This document shows, in pieces, positions 52,853-61,730 of a stretch of DNA of 64,000 nt. The notes beneath the pieces are model-generated. The model did no database searches and was not told the origin of the DNA. It worked only from the letters and a program-made list of their open reading frames with translations. Every line of letters begins with the position of its first letter. The stretch's first letter is position 1. The translations under genes were made by a program, and so were the position numbers. The stretch comes from Roseateles sp. XES5. GTDB lineage: Bacteria; Pseudomonadota; Alphaproteobacteria; Rhizobiales; Rhizobiaceae. The stretch is taken from contig NZ_CP084752.1 of NCBI RefSeq assembly GCF_020535545.1, positions 3,003,501 through 3,067,500 on the forward strand, written 5' to 3'.

Positions 52853-54441
52853 CAGGCGTCGAGCCAGACGCGGGTTGCGACATAGCCGTTCGACATGTCG
52901 TTGCCGATGTCGTGGACGTAGCCCTTCACCTGCTTGGAGCAGGCGTTCACGAAGTCGTTGAACATCGGCAGGATGAGACCGCCTTCGTCACGCACCATGG
53001 TCGCCATGGTGCGGTACATGTCCTTGCGCTTGGCCTCGTCGAGTTCCGAGCGGGCCTCGAGCAGGATCTTGTCGAAGTCCGGGCGCAGGAAGCGGGTGTC
53101 GTTCCAGTCGGCCGTCGACAGATAGGCCGTCGAATACATCTGGTCCTGCGTCGGGCGGCCGCCCCAGTAGGAGGTGGAGAAGGGCTGGACGTTCCAGACG
53201 TTCGACCAGTAGCCGTCGCCGGGTTCGCGCTTCACCTCGATCTCGATGCCGGCCTTCTTGGCGCTTTCCTGATAGAGAACGGCCGCATCGACCGCGCCCG
53301 GGAAGGCGACGTCGGACGTGCGCAGCAGCACCGAGCCGCTGTGGCCGGACTTCTTGTAGTGGAAGGCCGCCTTGTCCGGGTCATAGGCGCGCTGCTCCAT
53401 GCCTTCCGGGAAGAGGGCATAGGTTTCGTTGATCGGGAAGTCGTTGCCGATCTTGCCGTAGCCGCCGAGCACCTTCTCCAGCATGGTCTCGCGGTCCATC
53501 GCGTATTTCAGCGCGAGGCGCAGGTCGTTGTTGTCGAACGGCGCCGTGTTGCAATGCATGATGAACACGTAGTGGCCGCGGCCGGAGGTGGAGAGGATTT
53601 CCACCGTCGGCGCACGCTTCAGGAGGTCGACCGTCTTCGGGTCGACGCGGTTGATATAGTGTACCTGGCCGGAGGAGAGGGCGGCGATGCGGGCCGTCGC
53701 GTCGTTCATGTTGATGATTTCGACGCTATCGACGAAGCCGCGGTCCTGGCGCCAGTCGTTCTGGTTGCGCTCGAAGGTGGCGCGAACGCCCGGCTCGAAG
53801 CTCGTCATCTTGTAGGGGCCGGTGCCGTTGGCCGAGGACGGATCGTCATAGCCGCCGTTCGGCTGGATGACGAGGTGGTAGTCGGTGAGCAGCAGCGGCA
53901 GGTCGGCATTGCCTTCCGTCAGCGTCAGCACGAGGTTGTCGCCGTCGGCCTTGATTTCCTTGATCGACTTCATGACGCCGAGCGCGCCGGATTCCGACTT
54001 TTCATCCGTGTGGCGCTGCAGGGTCTTGATGACATCCTCGACGGTCAGGTCCTTGCCGTCGTGGAACTTCACACCCTTGCGGATCTTGAAGGTCCAGGTC
54101 GAGGCATCGGCCGAAGGCTCCCAGGATTCGGCGAGCGCCGGCACGGGCTTGCCGGTCAGCGGCTCGGATTCGACGAGCATGTCGCCCCAGCAGCGGCCGA
54201 TGCAGAACATCACCTGCGACAGGAACTTCGCCGGATCATTGGAATCTGTCGCCGAACCGCCTTCGAGGCCGAGCTTCAGATGGCCGCCGCGCTTGGGTTC
54301 CTGGGCCTTGGCGGCGGTGTCGAACATCGTGCCGGCAACCGCCAGCGTGATGCCGAAGGCGGCGGCGCGGCCCATGAACTCGCGGCGGTTCATCTTGCCG
54401 AGCGCGACCTGGCTGGTGAGATATTTGGTGTAATCAGTCAT
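52852..54441 (-). CDS. dipeptide-type ABC transporter substrate-binding protein
   Basis: Binding protein of 529 residues (SBP_bac_5). Its N-terminus carries a twin-arginine signal: NRREFMGRAAAFGITLAVAG at about residues 18-37, cleaved near AKAQEP, so it is exported folded by Tat. Typical segments include GGHLKLGLEGGSATDS, DLTVEDVIKTLQRH and GTGPYKMTSFEPGVRA. Tat-exported family-5 proteins are frequent among rhizobia. AGGGGA precedes the ATG. First gene of a four-gene importer operon lying 278 bases downstream of the carnitine genes. Confidence 0.94.
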   Translation of the reverse strand: MTDYTKYLTSQVALGKMNRREFMGRAAAFGITLAVAGTMFDTAAKAQEPKRGGHLKLGLEGGSATDSNDPAKFLSQVMFCIGRCWGDMLVESEPLTGKPVPALAESWEPSADASTWTFKIRKGVKFHDGKDLTVEDVIKTLQRHTDEKSESGALGVMKSIKEIKADGDNLVLTLTEGNADLPLLLTDYHLVIQPNGGYDDPSSANGTGPYKMTSFEPGVRATFERNQNDWRQDRGFVDSVEIINMNDATARIAALSSGQVHYINRVDPKTVDLLKRAPTVEILSTSGRGHYVFIMHCNTAPFDNNDLRLALKYAMDRETMLEKVLGGYGKIGNDFPINETYALFPEGMEQRAYDPDKAAFHYKKSGHSGSVLLRTSDVAFPGAVDAAVLYQESAKKAGIEIEVKREPGDGYWSNVWNVQPFSTSYWGGRPTQDQMYSTAYLSTADWNDTRFLRPDFDKILLEARSELDEAKRKDMYRTMATMVRDEGGLILPMFNDFVNACSKQVKGYVHDIGNDMSNGYVATRVWLDA

Positions 54442-54660
54442 TCCCCTGTTCCCTTTCGCTAGGCCCTTTTGCGGGCATTTGTCGTTATGATTGGCAGAAT
54501 TTCTGGTTTTCGCCTCTAAGGCAACCTTACGACCGGCTTTTCTACCGGCAAAGGCTCGTATCAGTTCCTCCGAACGCCTCCTTCAAGTGCCGCATCGCGG
54601 CTCGTTTTGCATAAAGCTAACCATGGAGAGGCCAGCTGTAACGCCCTAAATTACCTATTT

Positions 54661-54685
54661 CTTCCATAAATCTGACTTATGGAAG
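54661..54685. promoter_or_regulatory. 9-base inverted repeat upstream of the importer operon
   Basis: CTTCCATAA and TTATGGAAG flank seven bases, in the 278-base gap between the hydratase gene and the binding-protein gene (54442-54719). It has no T-run on the minus strand, so it looks more like an operator than a terminator. The rest of the gap is AT-rich and probably holds the promoter of the importer operon. Confidence 0.5.
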
Positions 54686-54719
54686 ATCGCGGAATGCGCC
54701 CGATGCAGGGGCGCTTTCC

Positions 54720-55502
54720 TCATCGTCCCTTCCAGACAGGATCGCGTTTCTCCGCGAAGGCGCGGGCGCCCTCGAGCTGATCCTCGCTGGAATAGAGAAT
54801 GTCGACCGTGCGGAACTGCCGCTTGGTGATCCTGTTCATGGTCCCCTGGAAGGTGTCGCCTTCGGCCGCGCGCACCACTTCCTTGATGGCGGCGTAGACG
54901 AGCGGCGGGCCGCTTTCGAGCAGGCGCGCCAGCTCCCAGGCGCGGTCCATGAGCTTGTCGGCGGGCAGGATCTCGTTGACGAAACCCCAGCGGTGCGCCT
55001 CCTGCACGTCGAGCCAGCGGCCGGTGAGCAGCATGTCCATGGCGATATGATAGGGGATGCGCTTCGGCAGCTTGATCGAGGCGGCATCGGCCACCGTGCC
55101 GGAGCGGATTTCCGGCAGGGCGAAGGTGGCGTGTTCGGCAGCGAGGATGAGATCGGTGGAAAGCGCGATCTCGAAGCCGCCGCCGCAGCAGATGCCGTTG
55201 ATGGCCGAGATGATCGGCTTGTTGAGGTCGCGCAGTTCCTGCATGCCGCCGAAGCCGCCGATGCCGTAGTCGCCGTCCACGGCGTCGCCTGCCGCGGCCG
55301 CCTTCAGGTCCCATCCCGGACAGAAGAACTTTTCCCCCGCGCCGGTGATGATGGCGACGCGCAGGCTGTCGTCGTCGCGGAAGTTGGCGAAGACCTCGCC
55401 CATGATGCGGCTGGTCGCCAGATCGATGGCGTTCGCCTTGGGGCGATCGATCGTGACTTCGAGAATGCCGCCTTCGCGGCGCTGGCGTATCGGTCCGGTC
55501 AT
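54720..55502 (-). CDS. caiD: enoyl-CoA hydratase family protein, CaiD-like
   Basis: Crotonase-fold enzyme of 260 residues. Oxyanion-hole segments NGICCGGGFEIALSTDL and the A/G-rich VADAASIKLPKRIPYHIAMD region with the downstream catalytic acid region are as in crotonobetainyl-CoA hydratase and close relatives. The start overlaps the CoA-ligase stop by four bases (ATGA). In context it would add water to crotonobetainyl-CoA to give carnitinyl-CoA. Other enoyl-CoA hydratases look similar, so the substrate rests on the neighbourhood. Confidence 0.88.
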   Translation of the reverse strand: MTGPIRQRREGGILEVTIDRPKANAIDLATSRIMGEVFANFRDDDSLRVAIITGAGEKFFCPGWDLKAAAAGDAVDGDYGIGGFGGMQELRDLNKPIISAINGICCGGGFEIALSTDLILAAEHATFALPEIRSGTVADAASIKLPKRIPYHIAMDMLLTGRWLDVQEAHRWGFVNEILPADKLMDRAWELARLLESGPPLVYAAIKEVVRAAEGDTFQGTMNRITKRQFRTVDILYSSEDQLEGARAFAEKRDPVWKGR

Positions 55503-57559
55503 GATTGTTTCCTCAGACGGATCAGTGCATCGGCCGCGACGACGCCGTCGCCGGCGGGGAGCACCATTACGGGATTAACGTCCAGTTCTTCGATTATTGA
55601 AGCGTTTGAAACGACATAGGATGCCGCTGATGCGACGGCGGCGACGAGGGCGTCGATATCCCCCTTCGGCGCACCCCGATAACCGTTCAGCAGCTTTGCG
55701 ATCTTGAGGCCGGAGATCGCCGTGCGGATCGCCTTTTCGTCGGTCGGCAGCGTGAGGATTGCCGAATCTTCCAGCAATTCGACGAGGATGCCGCCCGCGC
55801 CGACGGTCAGCACCGGGCCGGCGATGGGGTCGCGCATGGCGCCGACGATCAGTTCCGCGACGGGTTTGCCCACCATCTTTTCCACAAGGAAACCGGAGGC
55901 GACGCCGGCCATGGCCTTCGCCGCGTCCACGACGGCTTCGCGGCTCGAAAGATTCAGCTTCACCGCGCCCGCTTCGGTCTTGTGCGCGACGCCGAGGCCC
56001 TTGAGGACGACCGGGAAGCCGAGCGTTTCGGCAGCCTCCGCCGCGGCGTCGGCCGTTTCGGCCGTGAGGCCCTTCGGAACGGGAAGACCATGGGCGGCGA
56101 GGGCCTGCTTGGCATCGTGCTCCGTGAGCGTGACCGCTTCGCCTTCACCCGTCCCGGCTTTCAGGAGCGGCGCGGACAGCGGCTTCGCCCAGGCTTCGCC
56201 GATGCCGGCGGCAGCGTCGGCGGCGGCCAGGGCTTCCTCGATGCCGTAGAAAGGCACGACGCCGTTCTGCATCAGCATTTCGGCGGTCGCCTCCGGCATG
56301 TTCTCGCCCATGCTGGCGACGATACCGGCATTGGCCCCGGCTGCCTTTGCAGCGTCGATGACGGCGTGGCAGGTGGTGATCCAGTCAACGGGATCGCAAC
56401 GGTCGAGGCGGGGAAAATCGAGCACCAGCAGGTTCAGCCCGTAGTCGCCCTGCATCATCGTGGTGAAGGCGGCGGTCTGCTTCTCGCGGTTGCCCCACAC
56501 GAAGGTGTGGTAGTCGAGCGGATTGGAGATCGTCACCATCTGGCCGAGCGTTTCGCGCAGCGGCTGGCGCTGGAAGTCCTTGAGCGCCCGGTAGGAGACC
56601 TTACGCTTTTCGCCCGCATCGGCCATCAGCGAGGCCTCGCCGCCCGAGCAGGACATGGAGGAGATGTCGTAATTCGGCAGCGGGCCGGCGACATGCAGCA
56701 GTTTCAGCGTTTCAAGCAGTTCCGGCAGCGTCTCGACACGGCCGATGCCGAGACGGGCGAGCAGGGCCGAGGAGACGGCGTCGTTGCCGGCGAGCGAGGC
56801 GGTGTGCGAGACGGTGGCAAGCTGCGCCTGCTCGGATTTGCCGACCTTCAGCGTGACGACGGGCTTCTTCAGTTCGCGGGCGCGCAGGCCGAGGCGTTCC
56901 AGGGACTGGAGGCTGTCGAAGCCCTCGATATGGAGGCCGACGGCGGTGACGCGCGGATCTTCGAGCACGGCGCAGGCCAGATCGGCAAGGCCGGTCTGCG
57001 CCTGGTTGCCGGCCGTCAGGATATAGGCGAGCGGCAGGCCGCGCTGCTGCATGGAAATGTTGCAGGCGATGTTGGAGGACTGCGTGAGGACGGCGACGCC
57101 CTTTTCGATGCGCAGCATGCCGTGCTGGTCGGGCCAGAGCAGGGCGCCGTCCAGCATGTTGATGAAGCCGTAGCAGTTCGGTCCGAGGATCGGCATGTCG
57201 CCGGCAGCCTCGACCAGCGCCTTCTGCAGATCGTCGCCATCGGCAAGCTCGCTGATGGCTTCGCGGAAGCCCGAGGCATAGCAGACCGCGCCGCCCGCGC
57301 CGCGCGCTGCGAGGTCGCGGATGATGCCGATGGTGAGCTCCCGGTTGACGCCTACGAAGGAGGCGTCCGGCGCGCCCGGCAGATCGGCGACGGAGCGATA
57401 GCATTTGCGGCCGAGGATTTCGTCCTCGCGCGGATGCACCGGCCAGATCTCGCCGGCAAAACCCATCTTGTCGCACTGGAAGATGACGCGCCGCGCTTCC
57501 TTGCCGCCGAAGACGGCGATGGATTTCGGGCGGATGAGGCGGTCGAGGGAACGGATCAT
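55499..57559 (-). CDS. acyl-CoA synthetase, ADP-forming family
   Basis: Protein of 686 residues: N-terminal CoA-binding domain (RPKSIAVFGGKEARRVIFQC), succinyl-CoA-ligase-like domains with NCYGFINMLDGALLW and the phospho-His region TVSHTASLAGND, and a C-terminal ATP-grasp domain (GFPVVLKGLGVAHKTEAGAV; EELDVNPVMVLPAGDGV). Members make acyl-CoA from a free acid. The ATG at 57559 has GGGAGACC upstream; the 15 extra in-frame codons lie in a repeat. It would activate gamma-butyrobetaine, crotonobetaine or carnitine in this cluster. Coupled to the CaiD-like gene. Confidence 0.9.
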   Translation of the reverse strand: MIRSLDRLIRPKSIAVFGGKEARRVIFQCDKMGFAGEIWPVHPREDEILGRKCYRSVADLPGAPDASFVGVNRELTIGIIRDLAARGAGGAVCYASGFREAISELADGDDLQKALVEAAGDMPILGPNCYGFINMLDGALLWPDQHGMLRIEKGVAVLTQSSNIACNISMQQRGLPLAYILTAGNQAQTGLADLACAVLEDPRVTAVGLHIEGFDSLQSLERLGLRARELKKPVVTLKVGKSEQAQLATVSHTASLAGNDAVSSALLARLGIGRVETLPELLETLKLLHVAGPLPNYDISSMSCSGGEASLMADAGEKRKVSYRALKDFQRQPLRETLGQMVTISNPLDYHTFVWGNREKQTAAFTTMMQGDYGLNLLVLDFPRLDRCDPVDWITTCHAVIDAAKAAGANAGIVASMGENMPEATAEMLMQNGVVPFYGIEEALAAADAAAGIGEAWAKPLSAPLLKAGTGEGEAVTLTEHDAKQALAAHGLPVPKGLTAETADAAAEAAETLGFPVVLKGLGVAHKTEAGAVKLNLSSREAVVDAAKAMAGVASGFLVEKMVGKPVAELIVGAMRDPIAGPVLTVGAGGILVELLEDSAILTLPTDEKAIRTAISGLKIAKLLNGYRGAPKGDIDALVAAVASAASYVVSNASIIEELDVNPVMVLPAGDGVVAADALIRLRKQS

Positions 57560-57582
57560 GGCAAGGTCTCCCACGCGGCTAC

Positions 57583-57733
57583 CCCCCTCTGGCCTGCCGG
57601 CCATCTCCCCCTCAAGGGGGGAGATTGAAGGGGGGACCGTTTTGCCTGAAGGCAGCGTGGCCGTTGAAGGGAAGCCCTTGTGTCCAGCCGATCTCCCCCC
57701 TTGCGGGGGAGATGGCCGGCAGGCCAGAGGGGG
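57583..57733. repeat. mosaic intergenic repeat, copy 1
   Basis: A 151-base element with 29-base perfect inverted ends (starting CCCCCTCTGGCCTGCCGG and ending with its complement). Two inner hairpins, CTCCCCCTCAAGGGGGGAG and CTCCCCCCTTGCGGGGGAG, sit near the ends. It resembles the rhizobial RIME-type elements. It fills the 198-base gap between the acyl-CoA dehydrogenase and ligase genes. Confidence 0.8.
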
Positions 57734-57757
57734 TGTTACGGGAAGAACCGACCATCC

Positions 57758-58918
57758 TCAGGCTCCCAGCGGCCTGAGCAGGTCGCGGCTGATGATATGC
57801 CGCTGGATTTCCGAGGTGCCGTCCCAGATGCGTTCCACGCGGGCGTCGCGCCAGAAGCGGGCGAGCGGCAGGTCGTCCATCAGGCCCATGCCGCCATAGA
57901 TCTGGATCGCCTCGTCGGTGACGCGGGCGAGCATTTCCGTGGCATAGACCTTGGCCGAGGCGATCTCGCGGTTCGAGGGAAGGCCCTGGTCCAGCCGCCA
58001 GGCGGCGCTGAGCGTCAGGAGGTCGGCGGCATCGATCTCGGTGATCATGTCGGCGAGCTTGAAGGAGACGCCCTGGTTCGCGCCGATCGGCTTGCCGAAC
58101 TGCTTGCGCTCGGCGGCGTAGTTGAGCGCGTAGTCGAAGGCGCGGCGAGCCCGGCCGACGGAGGTGGCGGCGACGGTGAGGCGCGTCGCGTAGAGCCAGT
58201 CATTGGCGATGTCGAAGCCCTTGTGCACCTCGCCGAGGATCTGGGAGGAGGGCAGGCGGCATTCGTCGAAATTGAGGATGCAGTTCTTGTAGCCGCGGTG
58301 GGAGACCGAGTTGTAGCCGTCACGGATCTCGAAACCGGGCGTGCCGCGGTCGACGAGGAAGCAGGTGATCAGCTTCTTCTTGCCGCGCGGCGTGTCCTCC
58401 TCGCCGGTCGCGATGAAGACGATGACGAAGTCGGCGATATTGGCGTGGCTGATGAAGTGCTTGGTGCCGTTGACGACCCAGTCGTCACCGTCTTTGCGGG
58501 CAAAACACTTCATGCCGCGCACGTCGGAGCCCGCGTCCGGCTCGGTCATGGCGAGGGCGTCGAACTTGTCGCCGCGCACGGCGGGCAGCAGATACTGCTC
58601 GCGCTGCTCGGCGTTGCAGGCCATCAGGATGCCGGAGGGACGGCCGAAGAAGACCGTCAGCGCCATCGAGCCGCGACCGAGTTCGCGCTCGACCAGCGTG
58701 AAGGAGGTGTGATCGAGCCCGGCGCCGCCGACCTCCTCGGGCATGTTGCAGCCGAAGAAGCCGATTTCCTTGCACTTGCGGGCAATGTCCTGGCCGAGTT
58801 CCGGCGGCACATGGCCGGTGCGCTCGACCTCGTTTTCGTGCGGATAGATCTCCGTCTCGACGAAGGCGCGGACGGTGTCCACGATCATCTGCTGTTCGTC
58901 GGTGAGTGCGAAATTCAT
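57758..58918 (-). CDS. acyl-CoA dehydrogenase
   Basis: Flavoenzyme of 386 residues. All three domains are present: N-terminal helices (NFALTDEQQMIVDTVRAFVE), middle beta domain (AMTEPDAGSDVRGMKCFARK; FISHANIADFVIVFI) and C-terminal helices (AAERKQFGKPIGANQGVSFK; YGGMGLMDDLPLARFWRDAR). At the place where MCAD and SCAD have the catalytic Glu (YEGT) this protein has Asp (IWDGTSEIQR), a conservative change. In this cluster it probably oxidises gamma-butyrobetainyl-CoA to crotonobetainyl-CoA. It lies between two repeat copies. Confidence 0.92.
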   Translation of the reverse strand: MNFALTDEQQMIVDTVRAFVETEIYPHENEVERTGHVPPELGQDIARKCKEIGFFGCNMPEEVGGAGLDHTSFTLVERELGRGSMALTVFFGRPSGILMACNAEQREQYLLPAVRGDKFDALAMTEPDAGSDVRGMKCFARKDGDDWVVNGTKHFISHANIADFVIVFIATGEEDTPRGKKKLITCFLVDRGTPGFEIRDGYNSVSHRGYKNCILNFDECRLPSSQILGEVHKGFDIANDWLYATRLTVAATSVGRARRAFDYALNYAAERKQFGKPIGANQGVSFKLADMITEIDAADLLTLSAAWRLDQGLPSNREIASAKVYATEMLARVTDEAIQIYGGMGLMDDLPLARFWRDARVERIWDGTSEIQRHIISRDLLRPLGA

Positions 58919-58967
58919 TGGGTAGTCCTCCCCGTCTGTCTTCTACGGGAGGCGCGTGCGGCGACCT

Positions 58968-59077
58968 CCCTCTGCCCCTGCGGGCATCTCCCCCTCAAGG
59001 GGGAAGATTGGTTGCGGCACCGCCTTGCGCCCTGCCGATCTATCCTTCCGAGGAAAGACGCCCGGCAGGGCAGAGGG
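58968..59077. repeat. mosaic intergenic repeat, copy 2
   Basis: A 110-base element with imperfect inverted ends (CCCTCTGCCCCTGCGGGC and GCCCGGCAGGGCAGAGGG) and the same inner CATCTCCCCCTCAAGGGGG block as copies 1 and 3. It fills the gap between the carnitine dehydrogenase and acyl-CoA dehydrogenase genes. Confidence 0.75.
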
Positions 59078-59083
59078 CTGGGC

Positions 59084-60577
59084 TCACTTGTGCTTCTGTC
59101 CGACGCTACGGCCAGCGCCTTCCGGCGCCGCCAGCTTGGCATGGGCTTCGACAATCGGCGCGATCCTGGCCAGCACCTCGGCGGGCGCGTCGGCGCTCTT
59201 GCCGGCCTTGGAATCGACATGGACCATCATCTGCTCTGCCGTGGCGATGACGTCGCCCGTGGCGGCGTCGTGGATGCGCGTGAAGAAGTGCAGGCGCTTG
59301 CGGTCCGAGGAAAGGATCTGGAGCGTCGTGTAGAGCGCCTGGCCGAGCTTGGCTTCGCCGAGATGGCGGATATGGGTTTCCACCGTGTAATAGCTGTGAC
59401 CGGCTTCCACATAGGCGAAGTCGACGCCGATGAGGCGCAGCAGCGCGTCGGATGTGTCGCCGAAGAGCTGGAGATAGCGGTGCTCCGTCATATGGCCGTT
59501 GTAGTCGACCCAGGCGGCATTGACCTTGGTGTCGACGAGGCGCAGCGGCTGCGCGGCCGATACCTCGACCTTCGCCTTGCCGGCCTTGGCCCACAGGTGT
59601 TCCTCGAATTCGGCGAGCAGCTTGCCCGAGCCCCAGCCGCGGCCTTCGTCGCCGGCCTTCAGCGCATGCATGATGCCGACGAGGTTCTGGTCGCGGATGC
59701 GTTCCAGCTCGCGGATGCCGCGGGCGCCGGACTGGGCGTCGGACTGGTTGGCGATCTTCTCGACCAGTTCGTCGTTGAGATCGACGACGTCGGTGAGCTT
59801 CGTCCAGGGCCAGGAGAGGCAGGGACCGAACTGGGCGAGGAAGTGGCGCATGCCCGCTTCGCCGCCGGCGATGCGGTAGGTCTCGAACATGCCCATCTGC
59901 GCCCAGCGCATGCCGAAGGAATAGCGGATCACGTCGTCGAGCGTTTCCGTGTCGCAGATGTCGTCCTTGATCAGCCAGAGGCCTTCGCGCCAGACGGCTT
60001 CGAGGAGACGGTCGCCGACGAAGGCCTCGATCTCCTTGTTGATGATGACGCCCTTCATGCCCATGGGGGCGAGCTTGGCCTTGGCGTCTTCCAGCACGGC
60101 GCGCGAGGTCTTCTGGCCGCCGACGAGTTCGGCGAGCGGCAGCAGGTAGACGGGGTTGTAGGGATGCGCCACGAACAGGCGTTCGGGGTGCTTCATGTCG
60201 CGCTGGAGATCGGTCGGCATGAGGCCGGAGGTGGAGGAGCCGATCAGGGCGTCGGGCTTGGCGGCGGCGTCGATCTGGGTCAGGACATTGCGCTTCAGTT
60301 CCAGCCGCTCGGGAACGCTTTCCTGAATCCAGTCAGCGTCTTGCACGGTCTCTTCGATGCTCTTGCAGAAGGTGACCTTACCCTTCGGCGGCAGCGGGGC
60401 CATGGTGAGCATGCCATAGGCGCGCTCGGCATTGGCCATGACTTCGCCGATGATGCGCTCGGCTTCCGGATGCGGATCGAAGACCTTGACGTCGATGCCG
60501 GCGAGCGCGAAGCGGGCGACCCATGCTCCGCCGATGACGCCGCCGCCGACACAGGCTGCCTTGTTGATGGTGCTCAT
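59084..60577 (-). CDS. lcdH: L-carnitine dehydrogenase - betainyl-CoA thioesterase fusion
   Basis: Two-domain enzyme of 497 residues. Residues about 1-320 are a 3-hydroxyacyl-CoA-dehydrogenase-type NAD enzyme (VGGGVIGGAWVARFALAG; TSGLMPTDLQRDMKHPER; HPYNPVYLLPLAELVGG) matching L-carnitine 3-dehydrogenase. Residues about 345-497 are a hot-dog thioesterase (VDYNGHMTEHRYLQLFGD; HIRHLGEAKLGQALYTTLQI). Such fusions are known in rhizobia, where the second domain hydrolyses betainyl-CoA. ATG 60577 gives the standard N-terminus; the ribosome site is weak. It turns carnitine into 3-dehydrocarnitine, and finishes the pathway by freeing glycine betaine from CoA. Confidence 0.93.
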   Translation of the reverse strand: MSTINKAACVGGGVIGGAWVARFALAGIDVKVFDPHPEAERIIGEVMANAERAYGMLTMAPLPPKGKVTFCKSIEETVQDADWIQESVPERLELKRNVLTQIDAAAKPDALIGSSTSGLMPTDLQRDMKHPERLFVAHPYNPVYLLPLAELVGGQKTSRAVLEDAKAKLAPMGMKGVIINKEIEAFVGDRLLEAVWREGLWLIKDDICDTETLDDVIRYSFGMRWAQMGMFETYRIAGGEAGMRHFLAQFGPCLSWPWTKLTDVVDLNDELVEKIANQSDAQSGARGIRELERIRDQNLVGIMHALKAGDEGRGWGSGKLLAEFEEHLWAKAGKAKVEVSAAQPLRLVDTKVNAAWVDYNGHMTEHRYLQLFGDTSDALLRLIGVDFAYVEAGHSYYTVETHIRHLGEAKLGQALYTTLQILSSDRKRLHFFTRIHDAATGDVIATAEQMMVHVDSKAGKSADAPAEVLARIAPIVEAHAKLAAPEGAGRSVGQKHK

Positions 60578-60619
60578 AGGGATACTGCTTTCATGGCTTG
60601 TGGTCTTCAGATGCGGCAT

Positions 60620-60768
60620 CCCCCTTCGCCCTGGCGGACATCTCCCCTTCAAGAGCGGGGAGATCAGAGGGGCAATGCCTTGCCCAATGCAACGGTCGCG
60701 GTCGAACGGAGGCGCCTGTTTCCCGCCGATCTCCTTTCGAGAGGAGATGACCGGCGGGGCGGAGCGGG
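60620..60768. repeat. mosaic intergenic repeat, copy 3
   Basis: A 149-base element with degraded inverted ends (CCCCCTTCGCCCTGGCGGAC versus GACCGGCGGGGCGGAGCGGG) and the shared ACATCTCCCCTTCAAGAGCGGGGAGAT block. It lies between the beta-keto acid cleavage enzyme and the carnitine dehydrogenase genes. Confidence 0.7.
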
Positions 60769-60797
60769 TGACCGCGTTCCGCCGCGCGCCTCGTTCG

Positions 60798-61712
60798 TCA
60801 GCCGCGCGGCGCGCGCTTCGTCAGTTTCAGCTTCTCGCGCACTTCGGCGGGGCCGATGACGCGGGCGCCCATGCTTTCGACGATGTTGACGGCCTTGTCG
60901 ACGAGCTGCGCATTGGTGGCGAGCTGGCCCTTGCCGACATAGAGATTGTCCTCGAGGCCGACGCGGACATTGCCGCCCGCAAGCACGGCCGCGGCCGGGT
61001 AGGCCATGGCGTTGCGGCCGATGGAGAAGGCCGAGAAGGTCCAGTTGGACGGCACGTTGTTGACCATCGCCATGAAGGTGTTGAGGTCATCCGGCGCACC
61101 CCACGGAATGCCCATGCAGAGCTGGATCAGCACCGGGTCCTCGATGATGCCTTCCTCGGCGAGCTGCTTGGCGAACCAGAGGTGGCCGGTGTCGAAGGCT
61201 TCGATCTCCGGGCGGACGCCGAGGTCCGTCATCATCTTGCCCATGGCGCGCAGCATGGACGGCGTGTTGGTCATCACGTAGTCGCCGAGCGAGAAGTTCA
61301 TCGTGCCGCAGTCGAGCGTGCAGATTTCCGGCAGGCATTCGGCGACGTGGGACACGCGCTCGGTGGCGCCCACCATGTCGGTGCCGTTGGGGTTCAGCGG
61401 CAGGGGCTGTTCGGTATTGCCGAAGATCATGTCGCCGCCCATGCCGGCGGTGAGGTTGAGCACGACGTCGACCTCGGCGTCGCGGATGCGCTCGGTCACC
61501 TCGCGGTAGAGATCGTTGCGACGGCTCGGCGCGCCGGTTTCCGGATCGCGGACATGGCAGTGCACGATGGCCGCGCCGGCCTTGGCGGCTTCTATGGCCG
61601 ATTCGGCGATCTGCTTGGGAGAGCGCGGAACATGGGGCGATTTTCCGGCGGTGTCGCCGGAGCCGGTGACGGCGCAGGTGATGAAGACGTCGCGGTTCAT
61701 GGCTAAGGGCAT
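60798..61712 (-). CDS. beta-keto acid cleavage enzyme (BKACE, dehydrocarnitine type)
   Basis: TIM-barrel enzyme of 304 residues of the BKACE family (DUF849). Zinc ligands H51-x-H53 in IVHCHVRDPETG are intact, as are ECLPEICTLDCGTMNF and PEIEAFDTGHLWFAKQL. The family swaps acetyl-CoA with a beta-keto acid; the member known from carnitine breakdown converts 3-dehydrocarnitine plus acetyl-CoA to betainyl-CoA plus acetoacetate. ATG 61712 has GGGAG upstream. It is first in the operon and divergent from the AraC-type regulator. Context makes the dehydrocarnitine assignment strong. Confidence 0.92.
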   Translation of the reverse strand: MPLAMNRDVFITCAVTGSGDTAGKSPHVPRSPKQIAESAIEAAKAGAAIVHCHVRDPETGAPSRRNDLYREVTERIRDAEVDVVLNLTAGMGGDMIFGNTEQPLPLNPNGTDMVGATERVSHVAECLPEICTLDCGTMNFSLGDYVMTNTPSMLRAMGKMMTDLGVRPEIEAFDTGHLWFAKQLAEEGIIEDPVLIQLCMGIPWGAPDDLNTFMAMVNNVPSNWTFSAFSIGRNAMAYPAAAVLAGGNVRVGLEDNLYVGKGQLATNAQLVDKAVNIVESMGARVIGPAEVREKLKLTKRAPRG

Positions 61713-61730
61713 TGTCGTTCTCCCGGTATT

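Noticed and set aside
57680..60859. Plus-strand open frame of 1059 codons across the carnitine genes
   Set aside because: Antisense to acyl-CoA dehydrogenase and carnitine dehydrogenase and runs through two repeats. No family similarity.
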